NCBI RefSeq assembly: GCF_014472415.1
Contig: NZ_JACSZV010000028.1
Coordinates: 20,854 to 84,853, forward strand
Reading direction: 5' to 3'
DNA from: Pseudomonas sp. N40(2020)
GTDB lineage: Bacteria; Pseudomonadota; Gammaproteobacteria; Pseudomonadales; Pseudomonadaceae
DNA: 64,000 nt
Shown here: positions 55,920-64,000 of the stretch, piece by piece
Layout: each line of letters opens with the position of its first letter
How positions within the stretch are numbered: position 1 is the stretch's first letter
Translations under genes and position numbers: made by a program
The notes under the pieces: model-generated
What the model saw: only the letters and a program-made list of their open reading frames with translations
Told to the model about the DNA's origin: nothing
Database searches by the model: none

Positions 55920-56345
55920 TCAGAGCTCCACAAATGTGAAATCTTCGGTCAGCACCACGCGCAATTGCTCGCGAATGGCGGCCACCTGTTCGTCGCTATA
56001 AGGTTTGGCCGCGTGCTTGCCCCATACCGGCGCCGGCCACGCTGCATCATCGCGTTTACGCACAATCACATGCATGTGCATCTGGCTGACAACATTACCC
56101 AAGGTCGCAACGTTCATCTTGTCAGCATCGAACAAGTCCTTGAGCAACTCCGCCAGCGCGGTGGTTTCCAGCCACAGTTGCTGCTGATCAGCGACATCCA
56201 ACTGAAACAACTCGCTGATATCGTCCCGACGTGGCACCAGGATGAACCACGGGTAGTTGGCGTCGTTGGACAGCAGCAGACGGCAGAGCGGGAAGTCACC
56301 AATGGGCAGCGTGTCCTGTTGAAGTCGTGAATCTAAAGCAAACAC
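55920..56345 (-). CDS. HIT-domain protein
   Basis: 141 residues. Histidine triad in VVSQMHMHVIVRKRDDAAWP (HMHVI). FALDSRLQQDTLPIGDFPLC is the family N-terminus, starting at GTG 56345 with GGGAG 8 bases upstream; an ORF reading to 56507 adds 54 residues without similarity. Nucleotide hydrolase or transferase, substrate unknown. First gene of HIT-slyX. Confidence 0.88.
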   Translation of the reverse strand: MFALDSRLQQDTLPIGDFPLCRLLLSNDANYPWFILVPRRDDISELFQLDVADQQQLWLETTALAELLKDLFDADKMNVATLGNVVSQMHMHVIVRKRDDAAWPAPVWGKHAAKPYSDEQVAAIREQLRVVLTEDFTFVEL

Positions 56346-57238
56346 TACGCGCACTCCCGGCTGATCTACACAATCAAGCTTAGCGGCCATCCAGACGGGC
56401 AGCGCACCAAGCAACAGGCAGGCAGCATACCTGCGAATGCGCCGAGCCTCACGATGACAATACCCTCTTCGCCCTTGCGCCCCGACATGTGACATATATC
56501 GACGCAACGCACCATAACGGAACGAGAGCTGCCATCGAATACGGAAAAGTGACTGAAAAAACCGGCTGCGCTCAACATCAGGCCAAGCCCGAACTGTATG
56601 AATTCAGTACAGCCCGTAAATTTTTTTGCACCAAAACCGCACAGTGGGTCTACGCTCAGTGCGTCGGGCATCCGCCGAATACTCACTGATGGGGTGAACC
56701 GGTAACGTTTTCGGTTGTCTCGCGCCTGTACGCAAGTGACAACACCATGCAAGGAGTTGCGTCAAGCCCCTGATAAAAAAGGGCTTGGAGTCCAGTATTT
56801 ACGAGGCTTTTACAGACACAGGCGGGTGTTCAGAAAAATAACCGCACCGATATTTCGATTTGTGCACGCTTGTTGCATTCAGACATCCATGGTCTATAAG
56901 CGCCCCACGGGAAAGTGGGGTCTACAGGCCGATAAGAACAGTGGCAGGGTTGCCCGATGGAGATTCAAGTGTTTTGCCAGGGACTCTTTTTTACCGATGC
57001 GAAAAGGCCCGTAAACAGCGAGATAGTTGTCAGTCCGGCTGCGTCGGTACTGTGAATTTGCGACATCCACCACGCCATTTGCGACAACGTCGTAAAGAAG
57101 CTGAAAGGTTGAATTCGCAAGTATCGCCAACATTGTCGGCGTGATATAAGTTTGCGCCGACACAAAAAGAAAGAGCCGCCCAGATAATAAAACAGGTGGG
57201 ACGGCAGTACTCTTCTAAAACCAAAGGAGCAAATCACG
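56346..57238. other. 893-base gap upstream of the OprD-family porin
   Basis: No supported gene; open frames at 56489-56689, 56366-56752 and 56894-57163 lack ribosome sites or family features. Hairpins AAGCCC/GGGCTT (56764-56786) and CCCCAC-GGGAAA-GTGGGG (56903-56920) are present. Two direct repeats at 57056-57086 and a near-perfect inverted repeat CGCCAACATTGTCGGCG (57125-57141) lie close to the porin. This could hold a small RNA or a large regulatory region. Confidence 0.45.
57056..57086 (+). promoter_or_regulatory. Direct repeat ATTTGCGACA upstream of the porin
   Basis: ATTTGCGACA at 57056-57065 and again at 57077-57086, exactly 21 bases (two helical turns) apart, a layout typical of a dimeric activator binding direct repeats. 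Regulator unknown. Confidence 0.5.
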
Positions 57239-58585
57239 ATGCGCGTGATGAAGTGGAGCATGATCGCACTGGCCGTTACAGCAGCCAGTTCTCAGTTGGC
57301 TACGGCCGCCCCGTTTGTTAGTGACCAGGCAGAAGCCAAAGGTTTTGTTGAAGACGCGAAACTCACCGAGACGTTGAAGAACTACTACTTCAACCGCGAC
57401 AACAAGAACGGCAGCCGCGACCAGAAAGACTGGACCCAGGGTTTCCTCGGCAACTTCACCTCCGGTTATACCCAAGGTACTGTTGGTGTAGGTATTGATG
57501 CATACGGCTACCTGGCCTTGAAACTGGATGGCGGTGACGGTACTTCAGGTTCGGGCAACATGAGCCGCAGCGACACAGTCAACCCGAACAACGGTGCTCG
57601 CGACGTTAACGACAGCCAGGGCAAAGCCGGCGCGTCGGTCAAATTCCGCGTTTCGAAAACCGAGCTGAAGTTCGGCGACATGCAGCCAAGCACTGCTCCA
57701 GTGTTCGCTGTTGGCGGTTCCCGTATCATTCCGCAAACGGCCACTGGCTTCCAGTTGCAGAGCAGCGAAGTCAAAGACCTTGACCTCGAAGCCGGTCACT
57801 TCTACTCGGCGAGCAGCCAGGACAAAAACGCCCGTAACGGCGGTCTGTACGCCAACTACGCTGGTGTAGAAGCCAACACGATCGACTACTTCGGCGGCAA
57901 ATACAGCATCACCGAAAACCTGAGCGCATCGCTCTACGGCGCCAAGCTGGAAGATATCTGGAACCAGTACTACGCGAACGTGAACCTCACCACTCCATTC
58001 AGTGGTGACACTTCGCTGAACACTGACTTCAACATCTACCGCACCACTGACTCCGGCAGCGCCGAAGCGGGCGACATCAGCAACACTGCCTTCTCCCTGG
58101 CAACCGCGCTGTCGTTCCTGAAAGCGCACACCTTCACCCTGGGCTTCCAGAAGGTCAACGGCGATACCCCGTTCGACTACATCGGTGTGGGCAAGAACAA
58201 CCGTGGTGGCGACTCGATCTTCCTCGCCAACTCCATCCAGTACTCTGACTTCAACGGTCCTGGCGAGAAATCGGTTCAAGCCCGTTACGACCTGAAAATG
58301 GCCGAGTATGGCGTTCCTGGCCTGAGCTTCATGGTTCGTTACGTTAAAGGTTGGGACATCGACGGTACCAACACCCCAACTGGCAGCGCTTACGCTGGTC
58401 TGTACGGTGAAGATGGCAAACACCACGAAACCAACTTCGAAGCCAAGTATGTTGTTCAGTCTGGCCCGGCGAAAGATCTGTCCTTCCGCATTCGTCAAGC
58501 TTGGCACTCTGCCAACGCCGACCAAGGCGAAGGCGATATCAAAGAGTTCCGCCTGATCACCGAATACCCACTGAACATCTTGTAA
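57239..58585 (+). CDS. OprD-family porin
   Basis: Outer-membrane channel for amino acids or carboxylates, 448 residues. Signal peptide ending ATAAPFV; FVEDAKLTETLKNYYFNRD is the OprD-family start of the barrel, and IKEFRLITEYPLNIL the end. Family member and substrate (OprE, OprQ and others) cannot be fixed by eye. AAAGGAG lies 9 bases before the ATG. Monocistronic, with a terminator 25 bases after the stop. Confidence 0.93.
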   Translation: MRVMKWSMIALAVTAASSQLATAAPFVSDQAEAKGFVEDAKLTETLKNYYFNRDNKNGSRDQKDWTQGFLGNFTSGYTQGTVGVGIDAYGYLALKLDGGDGTSGSGNMSRSDTVNPNNGARDVNDSQGKAGASVKFRVSKTELKFGDMQPSTAPVFAVGGSRIIPQTATGFQLQSSEVKDLDLEAGHFYSASSQDKNARNGGLYANYAGVEANTIDYFGGKYSITENLSASLYGAKLEDIWNQYYANVNLTTPFSGDTSLNTDFNIYRTTDSGSAEAGDISNTAFSLATALSFLKAHTFTLGFQKVNGDTPFDYIGVGKNNRGGDSIFLANSIQYSDFNGPGEKSVQARYDLKMAEYGVPGLSFMVRYVKGWDIDGTNTPTGSAYAGLYGEDGKHHETNFEAKYVVQSGPAKDLSFRIRQAWHSANADQGEGDIKEFRLITEYPLNIL

Positions 58586-58610
58586 TCGTCAGTGGTTAGT
58601 TTGGAAGCAT

Positions 58611-58643
58611 AAAAAAAGGCCCATCTTCCGATGGGCCTTTTTT
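58611..58643. terminator. Terminator between the porin and mscS
   Basis: AAAAAAAGGCCCATC-TTCC-GATGGGCCTTTTTT, bidirectional, between convergent genes. Confidence 0.92.
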
Positions 58644-58703
58644 ATTGCCTGTCACTTGTCGTAATTGCCTGACCGACAAGTCAGACAATTAATTAGCAAC
58701 CTA

Positions 58704-59546
58704 TCATTGTGCTGCTGATTCTTGAACCACACGAATAACTCGCTGCGGAAACGGGATATCAATGCCTGCAGTCTTTAAACGATCGCGGGACTGTTCGTTA
58801 AACATGAACATCACATCCCAATAGTCTGCAGTTTTAACCCACACACGCAGGGAAACAGTGATCGAACTGTCGCCCAGTGTCGAGATTACGGCTTGCGGTG
58901 CCGGGTCCTGTAAAACACGCTCATCCTTGGCCAGATCCAGCAGCACCTGACGGGCCTTTTGCAGATCCGCTTCGTAATCCACGCCCACATCGAAGACAAC
59001 CTTACGGGTTGGCTGACGGTTGGTGTTGGTGATGATGCCGTTCGACAGATTACCGTTCGGCACGATGATGGTCTTGTTATCGCCGGTACGCAGCACGGTG
59101 TGGAAAATCTGGATGCTATCGACGGTACCCGACACACCCTGGGCCTCGATCCAGTCACCGATACGGAACGGACGGAACAGCAGAATAAGCACGCCGCCGG
59201 CGAAGTTCGCCAGGCTACCCTGCAAGGCCAGACCGATGGCCAGGCCGGCAGCACCGATCGCCGCAACGAACGAAGTGGTTTCAACACCGATCATCGAAGC
59301 GACGCTGACAATCAGCAGCACCTTGAGAATGATGTTGGCGAGACTGCTGATGAAGCCTTGCAGCGCCAGGTCAGCGTTACGCAGGGCCAGCAGACCGCCG
59401 AGTTTTTGCGTGACCTTGTTGATCAGCCACCAGCCGATGGCCAGGGTAATCACTGCCAGCAGCACACGGCTGCCGTATTCCATGATCATCGGTATCCACG
59501 CCTGGGATGCCTTGACCAGGTGGTCCACCTCAGCATTCAAATCCAT
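58704..59546 (-). CDS. Small mechanosensitive channel MscS
   Basis: 280 residues. Three membrane helices; TM3 contains the glycine/alanine-rich pore helix AAIGAAGLAIGLALQGSLAN followed by FAGGVLILLFRPFRIGDWIE. Beta domain GTVDSIQIFHTVLRTGDNKT and the C-terminal domain are intact. Opens on membrane tension during osmotic downshift. Confidence 0.94.
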   Translation of the reverse strand: MDLNAEVDHLVKASQAWIPMIMEYGSRVLLAVITLAIGWWLINKVTQKLGGLLALRNADLALQGFISSLANIILKVLLIVSVASMIGVETTSFVAAIGAAGLAIGLALQGSLANFAGGVLILLFRPFRIGDWIEAQGVSGTVDSIQIFHTVLRTGDNKTIIVPNGNLSNGIITNTNRQPTRKVVFDVGVDYEADLQKARQVLLDLAKDERVLQDPAPQAVISTLGDSSITVSLRVWVKTADYWDVMFMFNEQSRDRLKTAGIDIPFPQRVIRVVQESAAQ

Positions 59547-59593
59547 GTTCTATCTCCTGATTTCCGGCTACCCGGGCTATAAACAAATAAAAA

Positions 59594-59684
59594 GTGGGAG
59601 CGAGCTTGCTCGCGAAAATGGTGTGCCATTCAATAATGAAGTTGACTGACACACCGCTTTCGCGAGCAAGCCCGCTCCCACAGG
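59594..59684. repeat. REP doublet (GTGGGAGCGAGCTTGCTCGCGA variant)
   Basis: GTGGGAGCGAGCTTGCTCGC and complement with one change, enclosing about 45 bases between yajQ and mscS. Confidence 0.9.
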
Positions 59685-59700
59685 TTCCGCATGAGAAAGC

Positions 59701-60186
59701 TTAGTCGCGGAAGTTGTTGAACTGCAGTGGCATGCCGAATTCCTTGGCACGCAGGGCCGCGATGGCTTCTTGCAGGTCGTCTCGCTTCTTGCCGGTGACA
59801 CGTACCTGCTCGCCCTGAATGGCGGCCTGCACCTTGAGCTTGGCATCCTTGATATGGCCGACGATCTTCTTCGCCAGCTCCTTGTCGATCCCTTCCTTGA
59901 GCACGGCGTCCTGCTTCATCAGCTTGCCCGATGCATAAGCGTCTTTGACTTCAAGGCACTGCACGTCGATCTTGCGCTTGACCAGGGCGAGCTTGAGGAT
60001 CTCGATCATCGCTTCCAGCTGGAAATCGGCTTCAGCGGTCAGGTTGACGGTCAGGTCTTTTTCCTTGAACTCGAAGCTGCCTTTACCTTTCAGGTCATAA
60101 CGACGATCGAGTTCCTTCACGGCGTTCTCGACCGCGTTGGTGAGTTCGTGTTTGTCCAGTTCGGATACCACGTCGAACGACGGCAT
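59701..60186 (-). CDS. yajQ: YajQ-family nucleotide-binding protein
   Basis: 161 residues. MPSFDVVSELDKHELTNAVE at the N-terminus, DLTVNLTAEADFQLEAMIEI, and VRVTGKKRDDLQEAIAALRA near the end. Family members bind nucleotides, and some bind cyclic di-GMP. GGAGAG precedes the ATG at 60186; longer readings are not conserved. Divergent from panE. Confidence 0.95.
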   Translation of the reverse strand: MPSFDVVSELDKHELTNAVENAVKELDRRYDLKGKGSFEFKEKDLTVNLTAEADFQLEAMIEILKLALVKRKIDVQCLEVKDAYASGKLMKQDAVLKEGIDKELAKKIVGHIKDAKLKVQAAIQGEQVRVTGKKRDDLQEAIAALRAKEFGMPLQFNNFRD

Positions 60187-60327
60187 GTAATCTCTCCAAT
60201 AAAAAAGGCGCGCTCGATGAGGATGGAGCGCGCTTGGCTTGCGGTTAAAATCGGGCTCATTATAACGGGTCTTTTCCTGACGACACGGCGAGCCGCACAT
60301 GCCTGCACCCATTCGAGCAAAAAACTG

Positions 60328-61245
60328 ATGTCCACCCTTTGGCATGTTCTCGGCGCCGGCAGTCTCGGCACACTCTGGGCTACGCGGCTGGCCCGGGCCG
60401 GATTACCGGTCAGGCTGATCGTGCGCGATACCGAGCGCTTGCATAGCTATGAAGCGGCAGGTGGACTGACCCTTGTGGAACAGGGACAAGCCCGCACCTA
60501 TGCAGTTCCCGGCGAAACCCCGGACAACCCCGAACCGATCCGACGCCTGCTGGTGGCCTGCAAAGCCTACGACGCCGAAAGCGCGGTCGCCCGCCTCGCC
60601 CCACGCTTGGCGTCCGATGCCGAACTGATCCTGCTGCAAAACGGCCTCGGCAGTCAGGACGCTGTCGCCGCGCAACTGCCCCAGGCGCGCTGCATCAGCG
60701 CCTCCAGTACCGAAGGCGCCTTCCGCGACGGTGACTGGCGCGTGGTGTTTGCCGGTCACGGTTACACCTGGCTCGGCGATGTCGCGCATCCGGTCGCGCC
60801 AATCTGGCTGGATGATCTGCAAGCCGCAAAAATCCCCCACGAATGGAGCACCGACATCCTCACCCGGCTGTGGCGCAAACTGGCGCTCAACTGCGCGATC
60901 AATCCGCTGACCGTGCTGCATAACTGCCGCAACGGCGGATTGCAGGAGCATCATTGCGAAGTCGCCACGCTGTGCGTCGAACTGACCGAATTGCTGCAGC
61001 GCTGCGGCCAACCGTCAGCCGCCGACAATCTGCAACAGGAAGTCGAGCGAGTGATCCAGGCCACCGCTGCCAATTTCTCATCGATGTATCAGGACGTGGC
61101 CAACCAGCGCCGCACCGAGATCAGCTATTTATTGGGCCACGCCTGCAAAGTCGCTGCGCGCCACCAGTTGAACCTGCCGCACCTCAGTCAATTGCAGCAA
61201 CGACTGGTCGCTCATCTGCACAGCCTCGGATTGCCCAGCGACTGA
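60328..61245 (+). CDS. panE: 2-dehydropantoate 2-reductase
   Basis: NADPH-dependent step of pantothenate synthesis: ketopantoate to pantoate. 305 residues. N-terminal Rossmann motif VLGAGSLGTLWATRLARAGL at residue 7, KPR-type LLVACKAYDAESAV, QNGLGSQDAVA, and the catalytic Lys in RLWRKLALNCAINPLTVLHN. The start at 60328 precedes the dinucleotide fold; the longer open frame to 59770 overlaps yajQ and is false. Confidence 0.9.
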   Translation: MSTLWHVLGAGSLGTLWATRLARAGLPVRLIVRDTERLHSYEAAGGLTLVEQGQARTYAVPGETPDNPEPIRRLLVACKAYDAESAVARLAPRLASDAELILLQNGLGSQDAVAAQLPQARCISASSTEGAFRDGDWRVVFAGHGYTWLGDVAHPVAPIWLDDLQAAKIPHEWSTDILTRLWRKLALNCAINPLTVLHNCRNGGLQEHHCEVATLCVELTELLQRCGQPSAADNLQQEVERVIQATAANFSSMYQDVANQRRTEISYLLGHACKVAARHQLNLPHLSQLQQRLVAHLHSLGLPSD

Positions 61246-61290
61246 GCAGCGGCTACGCTGGCCACTTGTTCCTTTGCTGCGATAAACCTG

Positions 61291-63327
61291 ATGCCATTGC
61301 GCCAGCGCCTCGAAAACCTGCCGGTCGGCCAGAAACTGCTGGCCGCCCTGCTGGTGCTGTTGACCACTGTCTTGCTGGTCGCCAACCTGACCTTTATCAG
61401 CGCCGCCTATTACATCTCCCAGGAAAGCATGGCCCCTCAGGCCTTGCAGACCATTGGCCGACTGATCTCCAACCCAAGTCTTGTCAGCGAAGCCCTGCAA
61501 TCACCGCAGAGTGCCGAACGTCTGCTCAAGGAGCTCGACAGCTATTCTCCACTGCGCGCTGCCGCCCTGTATGACGGCAAGGGCGAAAGGCTCGCGCAAG
61601 TGCAGCACGGTGACAAACTCGACCTGCCGGAACGTTACCGGCACATTGAGGCTTGGCAACTCACCGAGTTTCGCAGCAACCAGTTGATCACCCTGCCCCG
61701 CCCCGGCACCGCGCCGGGCCATCTATTACTGGTCGCCAGTAGCGAATTGCCGATGGCGTTCTACACCGGCACGCTGACGGCCAGTCTTGGCATCCTTATT
61801 TTCAGCGTGCTGCTGTGGCTGGTGATTGCCCGGCAGATCAAGCGGCTGATCACCCGACCGATTCATCAACTTGAAGAGTTGTCGCGTCAGGTAACCCGTG
61901 AAGAGAACTACGCACTGCGCGCTTCACGCGGCAACCACGACGAAATCGGCAGCCTCGCCGAGGCGTTCAACACCATGCTGTCGCGCATCGAAGCCCGCGA
62001 ACAGCAACTCAAACGTGCCCGCGACGACTCACAAGCGGCTTACGATCAGGCCCAGGGCCTGGCCGAGGAAACCCGCCACACCAACCGCAAGCTGGAGCTG
62101 GAAGTCCAGGTACGCAGCAAGATCGAGAAGAAACTCACCGGTTTCCAGAACTACCTCAACAGCATCATCGACTCGATGCCGTCGGCGCTGATCGCCCTTG
62201 ATGAACAGCTCTACGTCACCCAATGGAACCAGGAAGCCAGCGCCCTCTCCGGCACCCGGCTCGACGAAGCGCTGAACCAGCCGATATTTCTCGCCTTCGA
62301 GCCGCTCAAGCCGTTTCTGCCGCAACTCAAGCAGACCGTCGAGCAACACACCGTGGCGAAAATCGAACGCGTGACCTGGTTCAAGGACGACGAGCCCAAG
62401 CATTACGCCCTGACGTTCTACCCGCTGATGGGCGGCGCCGGGCGTGGTGTGGTGATCCGCATCGACGACATCACCCAGCGTCTGTCGCTGGAAGAGATGA
62501 TGGTGCAGTCGGAAAAAATGCTCTCGGTCGGCGGCCTCGCGGCGGGCATGGCCCACGAAATCAACAACCCGCTGGGCGCGATCCTGCATAACGTGCAGAA
62601 CATCCGCCGGCGCCTGTCAGCGGATCTGCCGAAGAACCTCGAAACCGCCGAGCAACTGGGCATCGAACTGGACACGGTCAACCGTTATCTGCAAGGCCGG
62701 GAAGTCCCGAAATTGCTCGATGGCATTCAACAGGCCGGAGCGCGGGCAGCAAAAATCGTCACTCACATGCTCAGTTTCAGCCGCCGCAGCACCCGGCAAA
62801 TGGCCCCGTGCGATTTGCCGGCACTGATTGATCAAGCGGTTGAAATCGCCGGCAACGACTTCGATCTGGCCATCGGCTTCGACTTCAAGGGTCAGGCGAT
62901 CATCCGCCAATTCGACCCGGCGCTGGGTCCGGTGCCGGGCACCGCCAACGAGCTGGAACAAGTGCTGCTCAATCTATTGAAAAACGCCGCACAGGCCATT
63001 CATCAGCGCGAAGACGACAGCGAACCGGGGCGGATCATCCTGCGTACCCGACTCAATCCGCCGTGGGCCGAGATTCAGGTCGAGGACAACGGCATCGGCA
63101 TGAGCGAGAACGTGCGCAAACGCACTTTCGAGCCGTTCTTCACCACCAAGGAAATAGGTCAGGGCACAGGACTTGGCTTGTCAGTGTCGTACTTCATTAT
63201 CACCAACAACCACAAAGGGCAGATGGAAGTGCAATCAGCGCCCGGGCAAGGCACATGTTTCACCTTGCGCCTGCCGCTGGCCCAACCCACTGCCATCGCT
63301 CCAGAAACCAATCAATTATCGAGGTAA
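61291..63327 (+). CDS. Orphan membrane sensor histidine kinase with PAS domain
   Basis: 678 residues. Helix near 14-36 (LLAALLVLLTTVLLVANLTF), periplasmic sensor to about 155, second helix ILIFSVLLWLVIARQIKR, HAMP, a coiled coil, a PAS domain from about 288 (SIIDSMPSALIALDEQLYVT), the H-box MAHEINNPLGAILHNV with His422, and HATPase with NLLKNAAQAIHQRED, DNGIGMSENVRKRTFEPFFT and GTGLGLSVSYFI. The NtrB/DctB-like H-box points to a sigma-54-type partner. No response regulator is adjacent. Three bases before the cobalamin adenosyltransferase. Confidence 0.92.
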   Translation: MPLRQRLENLPVGQKLLAALLVLLTTVLLVANLTFISAAYYISQESMAPQALQTIGRLISNPSLVSEALQSPQSAERLLKELDSYSPLRAAALYDGKGERLAQVQHGDKLDLPERYRHIEAWQLTEFRSNQLITLPRPGTAPGHLLLVASSELPMAFYTGTLTASLGILIFSVLLWLVIARQIKRLITRPIHQLEELSRQVTREENYALRASRGNHDEIGSLAEAFNTMLSRIEAREQQLKRARDDSQAAYDQAQGLAEETRHTNRKLELEVQVRSKIEKKLTGFQNYLNSIIDSMPSALIALDEQLYVTQWNQEASALSGTRLDEALNQPIFLAFEPLKPFLPQLKQTVEQHTVAKIERVTWFKDDEPKHYALTFYPLMGGAGRGVVIRIDDITQRLSLEEMMVQSEKMLSVGGLAAGMAHEINNPLGAILHNVQNIRRRLSADLPKNLETAEQLGIELDTVNRYLQGREVPKLLDGIQQAGARAAKIVTHMLSFSRRSTRQMAPCDLPALIDQAVEIAGNDFDLAIGFDFKGQAIIRQFDPALGPVPGTANELEQVLLNLLKNAAQAIHQREDDSEPGRIILRTRLNPPWAEIQVEDNGIGMSENVRKRTFEPFFTTKEIGQGTGLGLSVSYFIITNNHKGQMEVQSAPGQGTCFTLRLPLAQPTAIAPETNQLSR

Positions 63328-63330
63328 CCC

Positions 63331-63915
63331 ATGGGCTTTCGCCTGTCGAAAATCTACACACGCACCGGCGACAAAGGCGAAACCGGCCTGGGCGATGGCC
63401 GCCGTGTGCCCAAGGATCACCCGCGTATCGAGGCGATTGGTGAAGTCGATACGCTAAACAGTCAGGTCGGCGTGTTGCTGGCCGGACTGCTTGCCGAACG
63501 TGAAGCTACGCCTGGCTTGAATGAGCTGATTGAGGTGTTGGCACCGTGTCAGCATCGGCTGTTCGATCTGGGTGGCGAGTTGGCAATGCCGGAATATCAG
63601 GCACTGAACGAGGCGGAAATCGAACGCCTGGAAGCGGCGATCGATGTGTGGAATGAGGAGCTGGGGCCGCTGGAGAATTTCATTCTGCCGGGGGGCTCGA
63701 TGCTGATTGCTCAGGCCCATGTGTGCCGGAGTCTGGCGAGGACTGCCGAGCGGTGCTGTCAGCATTTGAATGCGATCGAGCCGTTGGCCGGGGTTGGTTT
63801 GGCGTACATCAATCGGTTGTCGGATCTGTTGTTTGTGGCGGCGCGAGTGATTGCGCGGCGGCAGGGGGTTGCGGAGATTTTGTGGCAGCCGGCGGCGAAG
63901 CCTTCAGATCAATAG
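63331..63915 (+). CDS. Cob(I)alamin adenosyltransferase, PduO/MMAB type
   Basis: 194 residues. KIYTRTGDKGETGLGDGRRV at the N-terminus and the ATP/corrinoid residues in HVCRSLARTAERCCQH; the trimer-forming helices are intact. Converts cob(I)alamin to adenosylcobalamin. Three bases after the sensor kinase, probably cotranscribed. Confidence 0.94.
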   Translation: MGFRLSKIYTRTGDKGETGLGDGRRVPKDHPRIEAIGEVDTLNSQVGVLLAGLLAEREATPGLNELIEVLAPCQHRLFDLGGELAMPEYQALNEAEIERLEAAIDVWNEELGPLENFILPGGSMLIAQAHVCRSLARTAERCCQHLNAIEPLAGVGLAYINRLSDLLFVAARVIARRQGVAEILWQPAAKPSDQ

Positions 63916-63928
63916 CGCCAGATATGAC

Positions 63929-64000
63929 GCTATCGCGAGCAGGCTCACTCCTACAGTTGACCGCATGTCTACTGACAAAACGCGGTCAACTGTAGGAGTG
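63929..64000. repeat. REP doublet cut by the window end
   Basis: ATCGCGAGCAGGCTCACTCC at the left and GTAGGAGTG at the very end of the window, opposite arms of the GTAGGAGTGAGCCTGCTCGCGAT class. GGTCAACTGTAGGAGTG mirrors CACTCCTACAGTTGACC. Orientation is outward. Confidence 0.75.

Noticed and set aside
56489..57163. Small open frames in the gap before the OprD-family porin
   Set aside because: No ribosome sites, no similarity I recognise, and overlapping frames on both strands.
59770..60327. Long N-terminal extension of panE
   Set aside because: It runs antisense through yajQ and its promoter; the dinucleotide fold starts at the ATG at 60328.

Overview
The window is chromosomal DNA of a Pseudomonas, most likely from the P. 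fluorescens group. The evidence is the Entner-Doudoroff/glucose-uptake gene order (oprB-gtsDCBA-gtrS-gltR-glk-edd-gap), the ruvCAB-ybgC-tolQRAB-pal-cpoB-queE-queC order, the high GC content, and ten REP-type palindromic repeats built on GTGGGAGCGAGCCTGCTCGCGA-like stems that are typical of fluorescent pseudomonads. I see no prophage, insertion sequence, integrase, CRISPR array or rRNA. There is one tRNA, tRNA-Lys.

Layout. 1-13227: glucose uptake and entry into the Entner-Doudoroff pathway. OprB porin (cut by the window edge) and the Gts ABC transporter bring glucose in, the GtrS/GltR two-component system controls uptake, and Glk, Edd and Gap process it. An AGE-family epimerase/isomerase sits between the transporter and the regulator. 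Two HexR operators lie in the edd/gap gap, and five leaders carry an A-rich Hfq/Crc-type motif. 13382-19010: an iron/heme block with a Fur box, FecI-type ECF sigma factor, FecR-type regulator, heme-type TonB receptor, heme oxygenase and a DUF454 membrane protein. 19109-22899: a chemoreceptor with a FliA-like promoter, and a family III CoA-transferase-like protein with shuffled domain order. 23095-30289: arginine deiminase pathway arcDABC, with a second arcD-like antiporter head-to-head and a DUF5064 gene at the end. 30535-38372: glycine cleavage locus with a TyrR/GcsR-like activator, a sigma-54-type promoter, and gcvH, gcvP, sdaA, gcvT, without glyA.

38776-40721: cspA-like gene, an RDD protein and nadA. 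40993-53611: tRNA-Lys, queC/queE, the Tol-Pal envelope system, ybgC, the RuvABC Holliday-junction genes, a YebC protein, aspS and a FmdB-type zinc ribbon. 53729-58585: RHH protein, Dps, a membrane/cold-shock fusion protein, slyX, a HIT protein and an OprD-family porin behind an 893-base gap. 58704-63915: MscS channel, YajQ, ketopantoate reductase, an orphan sensor kinase and a PduO-type cobalamin adenosyltransferase.

Most of the window is ordinary core genome. The points that repay a second look are regulatory (CA motifs, HexR, Fur, FliA and sigma-54 sites, intercistronic hairpins) and architectural (domain-shuffled CoA transferase, membrane-cold-shock fusion, paired arcD genes, absence of glyA from the gcv locus). 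I did not find a convincing wholly new multi-gene system. All calls come from reading the sequence and remembered family features; no database search was run.
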